A model generated the notes under the pieces. It saw only the letters and a list, made by a program, of their open reading frames with translations, ran no database searches and was not told the origin of the DNA. A stretch of 55,466 bases of DNA from Candidatus Howiella intestinavium (lineage in GTDB: Bacteria; Bacillota; Clostridia; Oscillospirales; Acutalibacteraceae). The stretch covers positions 1 to 55,466 of the forward strand of contig CAJFVX010000015.1 of the NCBI GenBank assembly GCA_904420585.1, given 5' to 3'. A program made the translations under genes and the position numbers. Each line of letters begins with the position of its first letter. Position 1 is the stretch's first letter. This document shows, piece after piece, positions 28,497 through 36,730 of this stretch.

Positions 28497-29051
28497 TTAC
28501 AGCACGATTTCAAACTGGACGGGGATATCCTCCAGGCAGGCGTCTATGTCAAAATCGGCCAGGTTGATGACGGGGGTGCCGGTGCGCCGGGCATAGGCCA
28601 GGGTATTGGCCGTGCCGCCCGGCTTCCCGTCAAAATAGGTCAGCACCGTCTGGCTGTTGTCCACCATAAACCGGTTGCGCCGCTGGTAGCAGCCCTGGAA
28701 GTAGCCGTCCGAGAGAAACTCCACATGGTCGGCCTGGGCCAGTACGGCGTCATACCGTTTTTTCCAGGCAGGGGCCCAGCTGTCGGCCTGTCCCCGGAAG
28801 GGTACGGCGCAGTACAGCTGGATGGGCAGCCGGTGGCTGCTGCGCCCCAGCAGTACCAGTTCGGCTGCCAGCAGATCGAAGCCCTGGGCCGCGCCCGAAT
28901 AAAACCGCACAAAGCCGTCGGACGCCAGGGTGAAAATGGCGTCGGTCAGCTTGTTTTCAAATGCATTGTAAAGCGGATGGCCCGGCTTAAGGGGAAAGGG
29001 GAACTTTTCCGGCCGGTAGCCGGTGAAACAGCAGGAGCGAAGGGCGGACAT
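28497..29051 (-). CDS. SLOG-family protein (YpsA/DUF1273-like)
   Basis: A 184-residue Rossmann-like SLOG protein. CCFTGYRPEKF at the N-terminus is the nucleotide-loop hallmark. FYSGAAQGFDLLAAE and the C-terminal GGTANTLAYARRTGTPVIN complete the fold. SLOG domains bind nucleotide-like ligands, and YpsA has been linked to cell division in Bacillus; the role here is unknown. It follows sbcC on the same strand after 110 bases. Confidence 0.88.
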   Translation of the reverse strand: MSALRSCCFTGYRPEKFPFPLKPGHPLYNAFENKLTDAIFTLASDGFVRFYSGAAQGFDLLAAELVLLGRSSHRLPIQLYCAVPFRGQADSWAPAWKKRYDAVLAQADHVEFLSDGYFQGCYQRRNRFMVDNSQTVLTYFDGKPGGTANTLAYARRTGTPVINLADFDIDACLEDIPVQFEIVL

Positions 29052-29161
29052 ATGGGCAAGACCCCTTTGCAGAAAATTGAAGAATACATACAGGTATTTC
29101 TATTTTATCCCCCTGTCGCTGTTCTGTGGGCATTATGCGACCAGATGCCACATGAAAAAAT

Positions 29162-32100
29162 TTACAGGGGCTTTACCTCCAGGGTGCTGCCGTCCCGGCC
29201 GGGGACGACCTCGATGCGGGCGGGGATCCGGCTGCGCAGCTCGGAAACGTGGGAAATGAGGCCCACAAGCCGGCCCTCCTTCTGGATGTCGGCCAGGGCC
29301 TTCATGGCGGCCTCCAGGGTTTCGGCATCCAGAGAGCCGAAGCCCTCGTCGATAAAGATGGAATCCAGGGTGACGCCCCCGGCGTAGGCCTGCACCACCT
29401 CGGCCAGCCCGAAAGCCAGGGAGAGGGAGGCCAAAAACAGCTCGCCCCCCGAAAGGGTGCAGACCCGCCGCTGGCCGCCGGTGTGGGCGTCGATGACCTC
29501 GATGTCCAGCCCCCGCAGGGCCACGCCCCCCTGGGCGTCCACCCGCACCAGCTGGTACCGTCCCCGGCTCAGGCGGGAGAGGTACCGGCTGGCGGCCTCC
29601 ACCACCTCGTCCAGCATCAGCCCCAGGATGAAGCCGTGCAGGGGGGTGCGGTGGGGGTTCTTGCCGCCGATGAAGTCGGATACCCGGGCCACCCGGCCGT
29701 ACTCTTTATCCAGCCGGGCCTGTTCATCCGCAAAGCCGGACAGGCGTTCGGCCGCCATGTCCAGCTGCTGCATGCGGGCGGACAGCCGCCCTTGCCGCTC
29801 CACCGCCTGGGACAGGGCCGCCGCTGTCTCCTGCTTGCGGAGAGCGGCGGATTCGGCGTCGGGCCGTTCCTTGCCCGCCAGGGCCTCTTCCAGTTCGGCG
29901 ATTTTTTCCTTCGTCAGCCGCAGGGTGGTTTCGTGCTGCCGGATGCGGGTTTCCAGGTCGCTGAGGGCCGCCGGTTCCAGCATAAGGCCGCCAAAGTCTG
30001 CGTCGGGGGAGAGGCCGGCGGCCATGGCCGCCCGTTCCAGCTCCCGGTGGGCGTCCAGATACCGCTCGTCGGCTTCTTTAAAGGCCTCCCGGGCGCCGGC
30101 GGCGGCCGCCTCCCGGCGGGACAGCTCCGCCCCCTGTTCCTCCCGGTCCTTTTCCAAACTCTGGATGCGGATTTGCAGGCTGTCGGCCTGCTCCTTTGCC
30201 TGCCGCTCGGCGGATTTCAGCTGCTCCAAATCCATCCCGGCCGGCAGCTTGCGCAGGATATCCTGCTGGGAGGCGGACAGGGCGGCCAGCCGGTTGGATA
30301 GTTCGGCCCGGCGCCCTTCGGCGGCCGTGACAGCCTCCTGGGCCTCCTCCCGCTCCTTTTTCAGCCCCTCCAGGCTCTCCTGGTACCGCCCGTAGGAAGC
30401 GCCCTTGGACTGGGCCTCCTCCAGGCGGGACTTGGCGGCGGCCAGCTGCTTTTCGGCCGCCGCAATATCGCTTACCTGTAAACCGGCGCAGGCGGCGTCG
30501 GCCTGCCGCAGGCCTTCCTCCGCCGCCTGAAGTTTGGCGGCGATGCCCGCCGACGTCTGCCGGCAGGCGTCGGCCTCCTCCCGGGCCTTCTTCACCGCCG
30601 CCCGGGTTTCCTCCAGCCGGTCGTGGCCTCCGGCCGCCCCGCCGGTATGGGGGGCGGGATGGTGGGTGGCCCCGCAGACCGGGCAGGGGGTTCCCTCCGA
30701 CAGGGTGGCGGCCAGTTCGGCGGCGGCGTTTTCCCGGAAGGCCTTTTCCAGCCTCTCGGCGATGGCCTCCTTGCTGGAAAGCAGCTTAAGGGCGGTGTCC
30801 AGACGCCGGTCTGCCGCCGCCTTTTCGGTTTGCAGGCCGGCGATGGCCTCCATCCCCTCGGCCCGCCGCCGGAGGTTGTCCACCGCCTCGGCCGCCTCGT
30901 TCAGCTTTTGCTGCAGCTGGGGCTGGGGGAGGATGTGGCTTTCATATAAGTTCTTGATGTACTTTTCCCCGTTTTCAATCCGGTCGATAAGATTCCGCAC
31001 CCGGATATTCTGCTTTTCGGCCTGCTGCCGGGCCTCCTCGGCCGCGTGCTTTAAGGACAGCACCTCTTTGGCCAGTTCGTCCAGCCGGGCGGCGTCGGGC
31101 AGCAGGGCGGCGATGCCCGCCGCCTTTTCCCGCAGCATCTGCTGCCGCTCCCGCAGGGTGGGGATGCCCTCGCATTTGCGCAGGGTTTCGGTGTAGGCGG
31201 TGCGGGCGGCCTGCAGGGCGGTTTCGGCTTCCTCCCGGGCCTGCCGTTTGGCCTTTTTGCCTTCCTCCGCCGCCATTTTCTGCTGCAGGTAGGGGAGAAG
31301 CTCCCGGGCCTTCTGGGCCGTATCCCGCCGGCGGCGCAGCTCGTCCATTTTTTCATCCTGCCGCTGGAGGCTGGAAAGCAGGTTCCGGTGCCCCTGGAGC
31401 CGGTCGAACTTTTCGGCCAGGGACTTGGCGGCCTCCAGGGCGTTGGAGGCCTGGTCAAAGGCTGCCTGGGCCTCCTTCGCCGCCTGCTGGGCGGATTCCA
31501 GCTGGTTCCGGCCTTCGGCGCAGGCTTCCGCCAGGGCCTCGGGGGACTCGATCCCCGCCGCCTCCAGCTGGGCGGCCCGGCCGGTCTGCAGGGTTTCCAG
31601 TTCTTCCTTTACCCTTTTGAGCCGCTCGGCCGCAGCGGCGGCCACCTGCTGCCAGACCGAGGTGGCGAAGAGCACCTGCAAAATTTCCAGCTTCTCCTTG
31701 GAGGAGGCCAGCAGCAGCCGGCGGAATTCCCCCTGGGGCAGCACAATGACCTGGGAAAACTGGCTGTGGGTAAAGCCCAGCAGCTCGGCCGCTGCCTTGG
31801 TCACCTTCTCGGCGCCGGAGCTAAGCAGGGCCCAGCCGTCCTTTTCGTACCGGTGACATTCGGCGGTAATCTGTTCCTCCCGGCCGCCGGTGCGCTTTTG
31901 GTGGATGTGGTAGCGGCGCAGGAACTTATACCGGCAGTCCCCTAAGGTGAAGATGAATTCGGCCTCGGTGTCCAGGTCGTCCGGGGCGGATATGCTCCGC
32001 ATGTCCGCAAAGCTTCGCAGATTGCCGGTGGCCTTGCCGTACAGGGCGAAGCTCATGGCGTCCAGGATGGTGGTCTTTCCCCCGCCGGTGGGGCCGGTGA

Positions 32101-32197
32101 TTAAGAACAGCCGGGCGGCGTACAGGGGGGCAAAGTCGCAGAAGGTCTCCTTTAGATAGGGACCGAAGGCCTGCATGCGTATGGATTCGGGTTTCAT
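29162..32197 (-). CDS. sbcC: Exonuclease SbcCD, ATPase subunit
   Basis: A 1011-residue SMC-like ATPase that, with SbcD, cuts hairpins and DNA ends. Walker A is GPTGGGKTT (about 35-43). Long coiled coils run about 180-480 and 520-790, joined by the zinc hook CPVC at 505-508. The signature LSGGE starts near 915. Walker B is IFIDEGFGSLD. The start is ATG at 32197, overlapping the sbcD stop by 4 bases. Confidence 0.95.
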   Translation of the reverse strand: MKPESIRMQAFGPYLKETFCDFAPLYAARLFLITGPTGGGKTTILDAMSFALYGKATGNLRSFADMRSISAPDDLDTEAEFIFTLGDCRYKFLRRYHIHQKRTGGREEQITAECHRYEKDGWALLSSGAEKVTKAAAELLGFTHSQFSQVIVLPQGEFRRLLLASSKEKLEILQVLFATSVWQQVAAAAAERLKRVKEELETLQTGRAAQLEAAGIESPEALAEACAEGRNQLESAQQAAKEAQAAFDQASNALEAAKSLAEKFDRLQGHRNLLSSLQRQDEKMDELRRRRDTAQKARELLPYLQQKMAAEEGKKAKRQAREEAETALQAARTAYTETLRKCEGIPTLRERQQMLREKAAGIAALLPDAARLDELAKEVLSLKHAAEEARQQAEKQNIRVRNLIDRIENGEKYIKNLYESHILPQPQLQQKLNEAAEAVDNLRRRAEGMEAIAGLQTEKAAADRRLDTALKLLSSKEAIAERLEKAFRENAAAELAATLSEGTPCPVCGATHHPAPHTGGAAGGHDRLEETRAAVKKAREEADACRQTSAGIAAKLQAAEEGLRQADAACAGLQVSDIAAAEKQLAAAKSRLEEAQSKGASYGRYQESLEGLKKEREEAQEAVTAAEGRRAELSNRLAALSASQQDILRKLPAGMDLEQLKSAERQAKEQADSLQIRIQSLEKDREEQGAELSRREAAAAGAREAFKEADERYLDAHRELERAAMAAGLSPDADFGGLMLEPAALSDLETRIRQHETTLRLTKEKIAELEEALAGKERPDAESAALRKQETAAALSQAVERQGRLSARMQQLDMAAERLSGFADEQARLDKEYGRVARVSDFIGGKNPHRTPLHGFILGLMLDEVVEAASRYLSRLSRGRYQLVRVDAQGGVALRGLDIEVIDAHTGGQRRVCTLSGGELFLASLSLAFGLAEVVQAYAGGVTLDSIFIDEGFGSLDAETLEAAMKALADIQKEGRLVGLISHVSELRSRIPARIEVVPGRDGSTLEVKPL

Positions 32198-33390
32198 GCC
32201 TCCGCCTCCTTTCCCGTATCCGCTGTCGGGACGGCTTCCCCTGCGTCCTCTAAGAGGGAGCGGCTGATTTCGGCGAATACGGCCCGGTCGTCGTCGGTGG
32301 GCTCGGTGTCGCACATCTGCCGCAGGAACTCTTCAAAAAGGGTCAGGCTGTCCCGCCGGCGCAGGTTCTGCCGCAGGGCCGACCGTTCGGCTGTCTCCCC
32401 CGCAAAGAGGTCGGCCCCGTTGACCACCCCCAGCACGTTGGGATAAAATTCCCGCAGGCGGGTCATGGGCTCGAAGACCGGCGCCCCGGTGAGGACGGCG
32501 TAGATGTAATCCTCCCGCCCCCCTTTGTTCTCCGGGGCCAGGGCCGCCTGCCGCAGCTCCTCCAGGGTTCCGGTGACCGTCCGCATATCCCGCAGGGGGC
32601 GGACGCCGATGGTGCGGGCGGCGCCCGGGTTGTCGGTGTCCAGAATGGTGACGGACTTTTGGTGCCTCTCCTCGTCAAAGGAGTATTTGAGAGGAGAGCC
32701 GGCGTAGCGGATTTGTCCGCCTCCCGCCTTCTGGGCCCGGTGGAGATGGCCCAGGGCCACATAGTCGAAGCCAGCGAAGAGGGCGGGGTCGATTTCTCCG
32801 CTGCCCCCGATAAAGAGGGGGCTTTCGCTGTCGCTGACGGCGGCGCCGGTCACAAAGCAGTGGGCCAGCAGGATGTTGCAGGCGTCCTTCCGCAGCCCCG
32901 CCCGCAGCCGGTCCAGCACGGCCCTGTAGGCGTCGCCGTAGCCCCGGATGGTATCGTCGCCCAGTACGTCCCGGGCCGTGGCCGGGTCGAAAAAGGGCAG
33001 GGAATAAATATGTACCGCCCGGCCTTCCCCCTGCAGGACGACGGGGGCGATGTCCGCCTCCAGCCGGGCCGAAAGGTAGAATCCGGCCGAACGGTAGAGC
33101 CTGGCCCCCAGTCCCAGCCGGTCGGCGCCGTCGTGGTTGCCGGCGATGGCCACCAGGGGGATTTTCCGGTCTAAGCACAGCCGGGTGACGAAATCGTCAA
33201 ACAGGCGGATGGCCTCCACAGGAGCTATCTGCCGGTCGAAAATATCCCCTGACAGCAGCACCCCGTCGGGGCGCTCGGCATCGATGAGGGGGAAAAGGAA
33301 TCGGTCGATAAAATACCGCTGGTCTTCAATCAGGGAGCGCCCGTAGAGGATGCGCCCCAGATGCCAGTCGGCCGTATGCAGCAGTTTCAT
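32194..33390 (-). CDS. sbcD: Exonuclease SbcCD, nuclease subunit
   Basis: A 398-residue Mre11-type nuclease. Metal motifs in order: TADWHLGR, SGDIFDR, AGNHDG, LLAHCF and ALGHLH. A C-terminal capping and SbcC-binding region follows (about 270-398). It overlaps the upstream phosphoesterase gene by 4 bases and sbcC by 4 bases, a tightly coupled operon. Confidence 0.95.
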   Translation of the reverse strand: MKLLHTADWHLGRILYGRSLIEDQRYFIDRFLFPLIDAERPDGVLLSGDIFDRQIAPVEAIRLFDDFVTRLCLDRKIPLVAIAGNHDGADRLGLGARLYRSAGFYLSARLEADIAPVVLQGEGRAVHIYSLPFFDPATARDVLGDDTIRGYGDAYRAVLDRLRAGLRKDACNILLAHCFVTGAAVSDSESPLFIGGSGEIDPALFAGFDYVALGHLHRAQKAGGGQIRYAGSPLKYSFDEERHQKSVTILDTDNPGAARTIGVRPLRDMRTVTGTLEELRQAALAPENKGGREDYIYAVLTGAPVFEPMTRLREFYPNVLGVVNGADLFAGETAERSALRQNLRRRDSLTLFEEFLRQMCDTEPTDDDRAVFAEISRSLLEDAGEAVPTADTGKEAEA

Positions 33391-34811
33391 GCTTGATCCT
33401 CCTGGGATGATGGGGTGGGTGCGGGGGTATCTGTATCCGGTGCCGGTGCGACGTCGGCTATATCGTCCAGCGTCTCCCAGACCACCGGCTGCCCCTCTGT
33501 GCCGGCGGGTGCGTCTTCCGCTCCCGCGCCGGAGGGGGCTTTCTCCCTGCCCTTCTCCGGGGTATGCATATCCGATGCAGGCGTATGCCCGGCCGCCTGG
33601 ACCTGGGGTGGATTGGCCGGAGCGTCGGCCTCCGCCGCCCTGCCATCCTGGGCTTTCAGGGCTGCCGTCGATGCATTTTCTTCACCGGGGGTGTTTTCCG
33701 CTTCCCCGCCTGCAGGGACGTCTCCTTTGTGCTCCGCCGGGACATCCGCCTCGGGTTTCGGGGCCGGTCCGTCCCCACTGCCGGCGGCCTTTTCCGCCTC
33801 TGCATCGGCAGTATTCTGTCCGCCGCCTGCCGCCGGGGCATCTTCCCCGGCCGGCTGCGCCGCCGCAGGCTTTTCCGCGCCGTTCTGCGGAACCCCCTGT
33901 CCGCCTGTGCCGCCGGTTTCATCCGCCGGTATTTCGGTGGGCAGGGTGCCCTCGGCGATTTCCTTTTTCACCTGGGCGGCAAAGGAGCCGGCCGGCTTGG
34001 CGGGGGCTGTATCCTCCGCCGGTTCTTCCGGCGCCGCCGGCCGGGCCGTCTGGGGCTGGGCCGCCTTCCGGACGGCCGCCCGCCGGCCGGCGAACATGCT
34101 GCGCAGGAAGTTGTTGTCCTCGGTGTCGGTGAAATCCTCCCCTACGGGGATAATCTTCCGGAACAGGGCGGTATGCCGGGGGGTGACGGTCCGGTCCTCG
34201 TGGATGGAGCCGAAGTACCAGTGGCGGAAGGTGCAGGAACGGTCCACTTCCTCCAGATAGCCGTTGAGCTTGCTGACCCGGTCGGTCCGTCCGGACCGCA
34301 GGAGAATGGCGCTCTTGACAAGGGAAGGGGGCTCGTGGGTCAGGATATAATCCACCTTGCAGTCCACTTCATCCAGGTTTTCAGCCCCCTCGGCCATTTC
34401 GGCCGGGGAGGGGAGTTCCTCCCGCCACCAGCTGTGCTGCTCCAGGCGGATTTCCTTATCCGGGCTTTCCCCGCCCCCGAAGACGAAATACCGCTGGCCC
34501 TCAATGGTGAAAATCTGTCCCCGGATGAGGTGGAAGAGGGTGCCCGAAATCCGGTGCACCCGCCCGCCGTTCCAGACGGTCTGCCGGTAGGAGTTGAGCA
34601 AGTCGAAGTTTTCGTGGGTGCCGTCGAGAAAGCCGATGGCGTAAGGCCGGCTGCCCAGATACTCCAAATCCTTTTTCTCCCGCTTGCTGCCGTTCCACAC
34701 ATAGCCAAAGTCCCCGCAGATGAGCAGGGTGTCGCCCTTTTTCAGCCGCCGCAGCTGCCGGTCGTACCAGCGGGCGTCCTCCCCGTGCATGTCTCCCGTG
34801 ACGTAAACCAT
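33387..34811 (-). CDS. Metallophosphoesterase with long disordered C-terminal tail
   Basis: 474 residues. Positions 1-235 form a calcineurin-like phosphoesterase: GDMHG (D7, H9), GDFGY (D34), GTHEN (H66) and THEPP. The last motif reads FGSIHED where GHxH is expected, so one metal-binding His may be replaced by Ser. From about 245 to the end, the protein is Pro/Ala/Glu/Gly-rich and acidic with no predicted fold. It starts an operon and overlaps sbcD by 4 bases, hinting at a link to DNA-end processing. The substrate is unknown. Confidence 0.85.
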   Translation of the reverse strand: MVYVTGDMHGEDARWYDRQLRRLKKGDTLLICGDFGYVWNGSKREKKDLEYLGSRPYAIGFLDGTHENFDLLNSYRQTVWNGGRVHRISGTLFHLIRGQIFTIEGQRYFVFGGGESPDKEIRLEQHSWWREELPSPAEMAEGAENLDEVDCKVDYILTHEPPSLVKSAILLRSGRTDRVSKLNGYLEEVDRSCTFRHWYFGSIHEDRTVTPRHTALFRKIIPVGEDFTDTEDNNFLRSMFAGRRAAVRKAAQPQTARPAAPEEPAEDTAPAKPAGSFAAQVKKEIAEGTLPTEIPADETGGTGGQGVPQNGAEKPAAAQPAGEDAPAAGGGQNTADAEAEKAAGSGDGPAPKPEADVPAEHKGDVPAGGEAENTPGEENASTAALKAQDGRAAEADAPANPPQVQAAGHTPASDMHTPEKGREKAPSGAGAEDAPAGTEGQPVVWETLDDIADVAPAPDTDTPAPTPSSQEDQA

Positions 34812-34911
34812 GTTAAGACCTCCCAGAGTGAAAATCCCCGCCGGGATGCGGGTTTGGCAAATCTGCCCAAAAGGCCGCCCAAAGAAAGTCTTACGATTTT
34901 ATGACAACCTC

Positions 34912-34940
34912 TTTTCATTTGCCCTTAGACCTGTTATACT
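34912..34940 (+). promoter_or_regulatory. Likely promoter of the DD-carboxypeptidase gene
   Basis: TTTTCA (34912-34917) and TATACT (34935-34940), spaced by 17 bases, 110 bases before the start. The -35 box is weak. The rest of 34812-35050 holds no other gene. Confidence 0.5.
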
Positions 34941-35050
34941 AATATATACCGTTCGGTCCGCAGGAAGGGAAAGACTGCCCTTCCCGCGGCTGTCTGTTTA
35001 TAGGCTCTGTATCATGCCTTCTATCATACAATATTTTCGGGGAGATTTCC

Positions 35051-36397
35051 ATGAAAAAAACGCTTTTTTCGCTGCTTACCGTCCTGACCCTTCTTACCGG
35101 CGTCCTTTTCGGCCCCCTGTCGCCCTCCCTTACGGCCTCGGCCTTCCAGCCTACCGACTTCGAGGTGTCGGCCGAAGGGGCCATGCTGGTCAGCCTGGAT
35201 ACAGGCGGCATCCTGTATCAGAAGAACATCGACGAGCGGCTGTATCCCGCATCCCTGACCAAGATTATGACGGCGGTGCTGGTCATCGAGAACACCCCCG
35301 ATTTGGATACCGAGATTATCACCGTGTCCGAGGAGGCGCTGGATTTGCTGGAAGGCACCGACTCCTCCGTCACCGGCTTAAAGGCGGGAGAGGAGCTGAC
35401 CGCCCGGCAGCTGCTGTACAACCTGATGATGGCGTCGGCCAACGACGGGGCCAACGCCGCAGCCGAGCACTACGGCGGCGGGAATATCGACCGGTTTGTG
35501 CAGATGATGAACGAGCGGGCGGCCGAGCTGGGCATGACCGGTACGCATTATGTCAATCCCCACGGCCTGCACGACGAAAATCATTATACTACGGTGGAGG
35601 ACATGTATAAGCTGGTGCTCCATGCCATGGAGCTGCCGGTGTTTATGGAGGTGGCTTCCACTGTGCGATACACCATGCCGGCCACGAACAAAAGCGAAGA
35701 GAAAACCCTGGTGACCACCAACTATCTCCAGGACCCCAACACCTCCTCCTACTACAAGGGGACCAACGGCATCAAGACGGGGTACACCGATCCCGCCGGC
35801 CGCTGCCTGATTACCACCAACTCCCGGGACGGATACAATTACCTCTGCATCCTGATGAAGTGTCCGGTATACGGCGAAAACAACCAGAAGGTGCGGCTGG
35901 AATTTCCCGACAGCCGGAACCTCTACAACTGGGCCTACGACAATTTTGAATATAAGTCCCTGTTAGACACCGCCGAGCCGGTGGGGGAAGTGGGGCTGGA
36001 CCTGGCCTGGAACAAGGACCATCTGACCCTGGTGCCCGAAACCGAGTTTTCGGCCATCGTCCCCAAGGAGGCCGACGCCTCCACCGTGCGGGTGGAGGTG
36101 CATCCCACGGCCGAGAGGGTGGAGGCCCCGGTGGAAAAGGGGCAGAGCATGGGCTATGCCACCATTATCTACGCCGGCGAGGAGCTGGGAACGGTCAACC
36201 TGGTGGCCGCCGAATCGGTGGAGCGGAGCCTGCCCCTGTACCTGCTGCAGCAGGGCCGGAATCTGCTGCATACCCTCTGGTTCCAGGTGGTTATCGGGGT
36301 GGTCCTGCTGCTGGTAATCGCGCTGATTATCCTGCGGATTATCGCCGGCCACCGGCGACGCAAGCGGCAGCGGGTGCGGGGATACCGGCGGTACTGA
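35051..36397 (+). CDS. D-alanyl-D-alanine carboxypeptidase (DacF/DacA type)
   Basis: A 448-residue low-molecular-weight penicillin-binding protein that trims the terminal D-Ala from peptidoglycan stems. It has a signal peptide (about 1-31), the SxxK motif ASLTK (S68, K71), an SxN motif in MASAND, and KTG in GIKTGYT. A beta-rich C-terminal domain is followed by a transmembrane anchor (about 411-434) and an Arg-rich end. The membrane anchor and motifs suit vegetative or spore-cortex remodelling. Confidence 0.94.
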   Translation: MKKTLFSLLTVLTLLTGVLFGPLSPSLTASAFQPTDFEVSAEGAMLVSLDTGGILYQKNIDERLYPASLTKIMTAVLVIENTPDLDTEIITVSEEALDLLEGTDSSVTGLKAGEELTARQLLYNLMMASANDGANAAAEHYGGGNIDRFVQMMNERAAELGMTGTHYVNPHGLHDENHYTTVEDMYKLVLHAMELPVFMEVASTVRYTMPATNKSEEKTLVTTNYLQDPNTSSYYKGTNGIKTGYTDPAGRCLITTNSRDGYNYLCILMKCPVYGENNQKVRLEFPDSRNLYNWAYDNFEYKSLLDTAEPVGEVGLDLAWNKDHLTLVPETEFSAIVPKEADASTVRVEVHPTAERVEAPVEKGQSMGYATIIYAGEELGTVNLVAAESVERSLPLYLLQQGRNLLHTLWFQVVIGVVLLLVIALIILRIIAGHRRRKRQRVRGYRRY

Positions 36398-36439
36398 TAA
36401 GGGCTGCGGGCCGGTAAAAAGGATAGAACTGGCAGGCCG

Positions 36440-36524
36440 GGGTCTGTGAAGGCCCCGGCTTCAGACTGTCAAAAACCCAATGAAAGCCATTGGAATCCCG
36501 GTTGTCGACTTTGCCGATAAGCTG
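36440..36524 (-). repeat. Dispersed structured repeat, truncated copy 3
   Basis: In minus orientation it begins CAGCTTATCGGC, AAA, GTCGACAAC (36524-36501), like the head of copies 1 and 2. It then jumps directly to the tail: GATTCCAATGGCTTTCATTGG, then GTTTTTGACAGTCTG and an AAGCCGGGGCC hairpin. Stems II and III are missing, as if deleted. Confidence 0.6.
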
Positions 36525-36547
36525 AGGCCGGGACAAACCGGCCGGAT

Positions 36548-36598
36548 GTAAGTACCGCCTGCCCATGGGAGGATTTCCCATATGCAGGCGGTACTTGC
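36548..36598. repeat. Long imperfect hairpin
   Basis: GTAAGTACCGCCTG and CAGGCGGTACTTGC pair over 14 bp with one wobble, with a further inner stem ATGGGA/TCCCAT. It lies in the convergent gap between the carboxypeptidase and the SGNH hydrolase genes. Confidence 0.55.
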
Positions 36599-36621
36599 AC
36601 AAAACAGGCTGGCAGCAGACA

Positions 36622-36674
36622 GAAAAACGCGCCTGAAACGGGCTTTGCAAGCCGTGGTTTCAGGCGCGTTTTTC
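36622..36674. terminator. Bidirectional terminator
   Basis: GAAAAACGCGCCTGAAAC and GTTTCAGGCGCGTTTTTC form an 18-bp perfect stem with a 17-base loop and A/T ends. It can terminate the plus-strand carboxypeptidase and the minus-strand SGNH gene. Confidence 0.85.
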
Positions 36675-36730
36675 TTTGAACAGGAGGCGTTATGCAGCGG
36701 GAACATTCCCCGCAGTACAACCGGTATTTC

